DNA of 10,147 bases from an uncultured Beijerinckiaceae bacterium (GTDB lineage Bacteria > Pseudomonadota > Alphaproteobacteria > Rhizobiales > Beijerinckiaceae), in the NCBI GenBank assembly GCA_937873345.1, contig CALMRL010000408.1, positions 1-10,147 on the forward strand, read 5' to 3'. The notes beneath the pieces are model-generated. The model worked only from the letters and a program-made list of their open reading frames with translations, was not told the origin of the DNA and ran no database searches. Each line of letters begins with the position of its first letter. The first letter of the stretch is position 1. Shown here piece by piece: positions 6,821-10,147 of the stretch. Both the position numbers and the translations under genes were made by a program.

Positions 6821-7336
6821 ATGCGCAAGCTGGCGCAGGCGCTCGATTGCTCGCCGATGGGGCTGTACTCGTACTTCGTCAACAAGCACGATCTCCTGCA
6901 CGCCCTGGCGCAGCGGGACTTCGCCGCCCTTGCGGACTGCTTCGCAGATGCCCCATCCGGCGATCCCGTCGCCGCCCTCAGCGAACTGTTCGGGGAGCTT
7001 GCCCGCTTCGCCTTCGAGAAGCCGGCGCAGTATCGCACGATGTTCATGATGCCGGAGGCGCAACCAGCCGAGGCGGCGAAGTCCGAACGCGCGATCTACG
7101 GCGACAATCCCGCCTTCGCATCCGGGGTCGATCGCGTTCGGGCCTGCATCGAGGCCGGTGCCTTCACCGGCGATGCCCATGCCGCGACGACGCTGCTCTG
7201 GACCGCGGTGCACGGGGCGATCGCGGCAGTCATGAACTTCCCCGCCTTTCCCTTCGGCACGCCCGAGGGATACGTCGGCCGCGTCGTCGAGACGATGCTG
7301 CTCGCCTTCCGGGCGCGGAGCGTCGAACCCTTTTGA
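6821..7336 (+). CDS. TetR/AcrR family regulator, N-terminus disrupted
   Basis: The 171-residue frame from the first usable ATG encodes a TetR-type repressor lacking its start. The helix-turn-helix is recognisable (TMRKLAQALDCSPMGLYSYFVNKHDLL, of which the last 26 residues are in this frame), and the ligand-binding half fits the WHG-type TetR C-terminal domain: FAFEKPAQYRTMF near 64-76 and LLWTAVHGAIAAVM near 124-138. Helix 1 of the DNA-binding domain lies upstream in the same frame but behind a TAA and without a start codon. As it stands the product should not fold a normal DNA-binding domain, so this is a probable pseudogene, unless translation begins at a rare codon such as CTG or ATC, or the sequence has an error. 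Its presumed target is the palindrome before the gene at 6130. It converges on the kinase gene at a hairpin. Confidence 0.75.
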   Translation: MRKLAQALDCSPMGLYSYFVNKHDLLHALAQRDFAALADCFADAPSGDPVAALSELFGELARFAFEKPAQYRTMFMMPEAQPAEAAKSERAIYGDNPAFASGVDRVRACIEAGAFTGDAHAATTLLWTAVHGAIAAVMNFPAFPFGTPEGYVGRVVETMLLAFRARSVEPF

Positions 7337-7357
7337 CGGTACGACCGGTCACCGGCG

Positions 7358-7380
7358 CGGAGGTGTTCTCGACGCCTCCG
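7358..7380. terminator. Hairpin between convergent tetR and histidine kinase genes
   Basis: CGGAGGTGT (7358-7366) pairs with ACGCCTCCG (7372-7380) over 9 base pairs including one G-T pair, with a 5-base loop TCTCG. It sits between the two stop codons of convergent genes 50 bases apart, the usual place for a two-way terminator. No T-run follows on either strand, so it may act only as an RNA-stabilising or Rho-assisted end. Confidence 0.55.
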
Positions 7381-7386
7381 ACCATC

Positions 7387-9276
7387 CTACGCATCGATGC
7401 AGTCGCGCACCTTTGCCGCCAGCTCGGCGATGGTGAAGGGCTTGGAGATCAGCTGCACGCCGGGATCGATGATGCCGTTGTGCACGATCGAGTTGCGGGT
7501 GTAGCCGGTCATGTACAGCGTCTTCAGCTCGGGCCGTAGCAGCCGCACCTTGTCGACGAGCTGCTTGCCGGTGAGGACCGGCATCACGACGTCGGTGAGG
7601 AGCAGCGAGATGTCGCCCTCGCCCTCGCAGATATGCAGCGCTTCCTGGCCGTTGGCGGCATGGATCACGGTGTAGTCGAGCTCGCGCAGCGCATCCACGG
7701 TGAGGCGGCGCACGCCCTCCTCGTCCTCGACGACGAGGATGATCTTGCGCGGCTCGCCGCGCGGCAGCTCCTGCGCCGGTTCGCGGGAGCCGTCGTCCCG
7801 TCGGCCGAGGGCTTCGCGGGGGTCGACGTCCGCATGGAAGCGACGCGGCAGGTAGATGCGCACGGTGGTGCCGCGCCCCAGCTCGGAATACAGCGCGACG
7901 TGGCCACCCGATTGCTTGACGAAGCCATACACCTGGCTGAGGCCGAGCCCCGTGCCCTTGCCGACCCCCTTGGTGGTGAAGAACGGCTCGAACGCCTTCG
8001 CCATCACGGCCGGCGTCATGCCGAGGCCGGTATCCGTCAGCGCCACCACCACGTATTGCCCGGCCTTCACCTCGGCGTGGGCGGCGGCGTAGCTGTCGTC
8101 GAGGTGGGCGTTGCCCGTCTCAAGCGTCAGCTTGCCGCCGTCCGGCATCGCGTCGCGGGCGTTCACCGCCAGGTTGATGATGGCGTTCTCCAGCTGGTTG
8201 GCGTCGGCCTCGACGTACCACAGGCCGCCGGCGAGGACGGTTTCGACCTGCACGGCCTCGCCGAGGGTGCGCCGCAGCAGCTCGGAGAGGCCCGGCAGCA
8301 CCTTGTTCAGGTGCAGCACGGTCGGCGCCAGCGGCTGCCGGCGGGCGAAGGAGAGCAGCCGATTGGTCAGGTTGGCGGCGCGCTCGGCCCCCTCGGTCGC
8401 CATCGCCACGTAGCTGCGCAGCTTGGCGTCGTCGGGGGCGATGCGCCGGCCCATCATGTTCAGGCTGCCGATGATGATCGCCAGCATGTTGTTGAAGTCG
8501 TGCGCCAGGCCGCCGGTGAGCTGGCCGACGATCTCCATCTTCTGCGCCTGGTGCAGCTCGCCTTCGAGCTTCTCGCGCCGCTCGGCTGCGGCCGCCAGCT
8601 CGGCCATCGCCGCTTCGCGTTCGTCGTTGGTCGCGACGAGACGCATCTCGCGCCGTCGCGCTTCGTTGAGCGCCAAGCCGGCCGCCATCATCGCGGCGAC
8701 GATGGCGAGCGCCACGGCGATCTCGGTCTGCTGCCCCGTCGCGTGGGCCTGCCGTTCGCGCGCGTTGGTCTCGCCGTCGTTGATCGATTCGAGTTGGCTT
8801 GCGAGCAGGCGCGCCTGCTCCATCAGGTGCAGCCCGTCGTCGGAGCCGACGACCGCCAGCGCGCCGGCGCGATCACCGGCCTGGGTGAGATCGACGGTGC
8901 GCTTCAGCTCGGCCATCTTGGCGTCGGCGACGGCGCGGAACTGCCGCAGCAGCTCCCGCGCGCGCGGGTTGCCGGCGAAGCCGGCGTCGAGGTCGTCGAG
9001 CTGAGGGCCGAGCGTGCGCGTCGCCTCGACGTAGGGTGCGAGATAGGCCGGCGCTTGCTTCAGCAGGAAACCGCGCTGCCCCGTCTCGGCGTCCTGCAGC
9101 ACGGAGAAGGCTTCGAGCAGGTCGGAGCGCACCCGCACCGCCCGGGTGATCGCCCGCACGTCGCGCTCGCGCTCGCTGACGAGCGACGCGGTCACCGCCG
9201 CTACGGCGATGAGCAGGAGGAAGGCGCAGAGCAGGGGCAGCAGCGCCCGAGCGGTCCGCTTCGACAACAAAGCCAT
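7387..9276 (-). CDS. CHASE3-domain membrane hybrid histidine kinase
   Basis: A 629-residue hybrid sensor kinase. Order: transmembrane helix at about 11-33, an extracytoplasmic CHASE3-type sensor domain (signature DAETGQRGFLL, 62-72), second transmembrane helix at about 184-204, a short coiled coil (AAMAELAAAAERREKLEGELHQ, about 222-243), dimerisation/phosphoacceptor domain with His259 in GGLAHDFNN, the ATPase domain (N box around NLAVNARDAMP 368-378, G1 DTGLGM 415-420, F box FEPFFTTK, G2 GKGTGLGL 439-446), then a receiver domain with acidic pair Glu517/Asp518, phosphoacceptor Asp562 in TDVVMP, Thr590 and Lys612. All key residues are intact, so autophosphorylation and internal transfer are expected. 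There is no output domain and no adjacent response regulator, so it must signal through a distant phosphotransfer protein or regulator. The stimulus is unknown. Convergent with tetR; upstream is the selB-linked gene on the same strand, 113 bases away. Confidence 0.93.
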   Translation of the reverse strand: MALLSKRTARALLPLLCAFLLLIAVAAVTASLVSERERDVRAITRAVRVRSDLLEAFSVLQDAETGQRGFLLKQAPAYLAPYVEATRTLGPQLDDLDAGFAGNPRARELLRQFRAVADAKMAELKRTVDLTQAGDRAGALAVVGSDDGLHLMEQARLLASQLESINDGETNARERQAHATGQQTEIAVALAIVAAMMAAGLALNEARRREMRLVATNDEREAAMAELAAAAERREKLEGELHQAQKMEIVGQLTGGLAHDFNNMLAIIIGSLNMMGRRIAPDDAKLRSYVAMATEGAERAANLTNRLLSFARRQPLAPTVLHLNKVLPGLSELLRRTLGEAVQVETVLAGGLWYVEADANQLENAIINLAVNARDAMPDGGKLTLETGNAHLDDSYAAAHAEVKAGQYVVVALTDTGLGMTPAVMAKAFEPFFTTKGVGKGTGLGLSQVYGFVKQSGGHVALYSELGRGTTVRIYLPRRFHADVDPREALGRRDDGSREPAQELPRGEPRKIILVVEDEEGVRRLTVDALRELDYTVIHAANGQEALHICEGEGDISLLLTDVVMPVLTGKQLVDKVRLLRPELKTLYMTGYTRNSIVHNGIIDPGVQLISKPFTIAELAAKVRDCIDA

Positions 9277-9389
9277 GCCTGCAGTTTAACCAATCGCGTG
9301 CCGGGTGCGAAGCGCCGGCGACGCCATCGACCCCCATCCATCCACCGCCGGCGCACACGGCTGCGTGAGCGCCGCTCGGCGCGGATGTT

Positions 9390-9782
9390 TCAGTTCGGCG
9401 CGAGCGACAGCTCCAGGCGCCGGCCGAGCCGGTCGAACAACTCGCCACGGCGTACGGTGAGGCGGTCGCGCAGCACCGCCTGCTGCAGGCTGACGAGCCG
9501 TCCTCGCGCCTCCTCGTCGGGAAGCGGGCCGCCGCCCGCCCCCTGCCCCGTTCCTTGCGCCTTGGCGGCGAACACCGCCAGCGCGTACCAGCCGGCGTCC
9601 TCCTCGGGGATCAGCGCCGCCAGCTCGTCGAAGCGCAGGTCGGGTCCGATGACGTGGAGGTAGGATGAGCGCACCGGCACGATGGTGCCCGGCGCCTCCT
9701 CGAACAGGATGAGGAACATCGTGAACGGACCCTCGCGGTCGAGGGTCTCCGTGAGCCAGCGGTCGAAGGCGGTGAGGATCAT
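9390..9782 (-). CDS. Unrecognised small protein downstream of selB
   Basis: I do not recognise this 130-residue protein. It has no signal peptide or membrane helix. The first 75 residues look globular (FTMFLILFEEAPGTIVPV, then SYLHVIGPDLRFDELAALIP and GWYALAVFAAK), followed by a Gly/Gln/Pro-rich linker (76-90) and a charged helical tail rich in Arg and Leu (91-127). The ATG lies 13 bases after the selB stop on the same strand, so the two are probably co-transcribed, and a role near selenoprotein synthesis or a selenoprotein is possible but only by context. No good Shine-Dalgarno sequence precedes the ATG, which may be reached by coupling from selB. The long frame on the opposite strand here is a shadow of GC-rich composition. 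Confidence 0.65.
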   Translation of the reverse strand: MILTAFDRWLTETLDREGPFTMFLILFEEAPGTIVPVRSSYLHVIGPDLRFDELAALIPEEDAGWYALAVFAAKAQGTGQGAGGGPLPDEEARGRLVSLQQAVLRDRLTVRRGELFDRLGRRLELSLAPN

Positions 9783-9795
9783 CAGGCGGTCATCG

Positions 9796-10147
9796 TCAGG
9801 CGGCTTCGGCGCCGAACACCGCCGACGGCGCTCGCACCACCCGGCGCAGGTCGCCGTCGCGCTTCGTCAGGCCCTCGCGGTCGAAGTATTCGAGGATCTG
9901 GATCGCCACCTTTCGGCCGTTGTCGAGCCGGTCGCGGAAGTCGGCGGCCGAAAACACGCCGGTCGCGCTCGTCCGCGTCAGGTGCTCGGCGATGCCGGCC
10001 ATTTCCATCACCGTGCCGCGCAGGAAGAAGTGGTCGTGGGCGATCTCCACCAGCCGTCCCGTGCGCGCCAGCGCCTTGCAAGCGCGGCGCACGCCGGGCT
10101 CGGCGGCGGACGCGTCGCGCCCGAGATCGCGCACGCGGGGCGGGCGG
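9796..10147 (-). CDS. selB: Selenocysteine-specific elongation factor SelB, C-terminal end only
   Basis: Only the last 116 codons are in the window; the frame is open to the edge and the start lies outside. The segment matches the winged-helix repeats at the SelB C-terminus, which bind the SECIS hairpin of selenoprotein mRNAs: ARTGRLVEIAHDHFFLR (one winged-helix end, with strands around the Phe-Phe), then FSAADFRDRLDNGRKVAIQILEYFDREGLTKRDGDLR, the last wing, with the family's typical 'xxFRDxLxxxRKxAIxxLExFDRxGxTxRxGDxR' pattern. SelB replaces EF-Tu to deliver Sec-tRNA to in-frame UGA codons. The GTPase domains cannot be checked here. A GTG at 10134 is internal and not the true start. A small unknown gene follows 13 bases downstream on the same strand. 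Confidence 0.85.
   Translation of the reverse strand, partial: RPPRVRDLGRDASAAEPGVRRACKALARTGRLVEIAHDHFFLRGTVMEMAGIAEHLTRTSATGVFSAADFRDRLDNGRKVAIQILEYFDREGLTKRDGDLRRVVRAPSAVFGAEAA

Noticed and set aside
9369..9382. GCGCC/GGCGC repeat after the selB-linked gene as terminator
   Set aside because: The 5-base-pair stem is short and has no T-run; such repeats are expected by chance in this base composition.
7633..9663. 676-codon open frame on the plus strand opposite the histidine kinase
   Set aside because: Its product is repetitive, rich in Arg, His, Gly and Ala, and follows no family; the opposite strand encodes an intact kinase with every motif. Such long antisense frames are common in GC-rich DNA.

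Overview
The window is very GC-rich, gene-dense and looks like an alphaproteobacterial chromosome. The style of the proteins (UvrC with an acidic N-terminal extension, DUF892 ferritin-like protein, DUF2147 protein, CHASE3 hybrid kinase) fits Hyphomicrobiales, and Methylobacterium or a relative is my best guess. This is an inference from protein resemblance and base composition only. I see no rRNA, tRNA, CRISPR array, insertion sequence or phage gene.

Layout. From 3609 leftwards on the minus strand run uvrC, a small acyl carrier protein gene (TGATG overlap) and an adenylate-forming acyl ligase that leaves the window at base 1. The three junctions overlap by 1 and (if the proposed TTG start is right) 8 bases, so they are probably one transcription unit joining a DNA-repair nuclease to a two-gene acyl activation module. 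Bases 3610-3928 form the divergent intergenic region. Rightwards lie a secreted DUF2147 protein, a hairpin terminator, and prs (PRPP synthetase). A ferritin-like DUF892 gene converges on prs with a 12-base gap.

From 5908 to 6129 there is a divergent region with an AT-rich island, promoter-like hexamers facing both ways and a perfect 12-base palindrome. It sits in front of an unrecognised 165-residue protein that may have an SRPBCC/START-type fold, followed by a TetR/AcrR regulator whose 5' end is broken: the first helix of its DNA-binding domain is still readable, but behind an in-frame TAA and without a start codon.

A CHASE3 membrane hybrid histidine kinase follows on the minus strand, converging on tetR across a hairpin. 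At the right edge, also on the minus strand, are the C-terminal winged-helix end of SelB (selenocysteine-specific elongation factor) and a small unrecognised gene 13 bases downstream of it.

Most of the window is housekeeping or stress-related. The parts worth a second look are the ACP/ligase pair behind uvrC, the TetR/orphan-protein/palindrome cassette, and the unknown gene downstream of selB.
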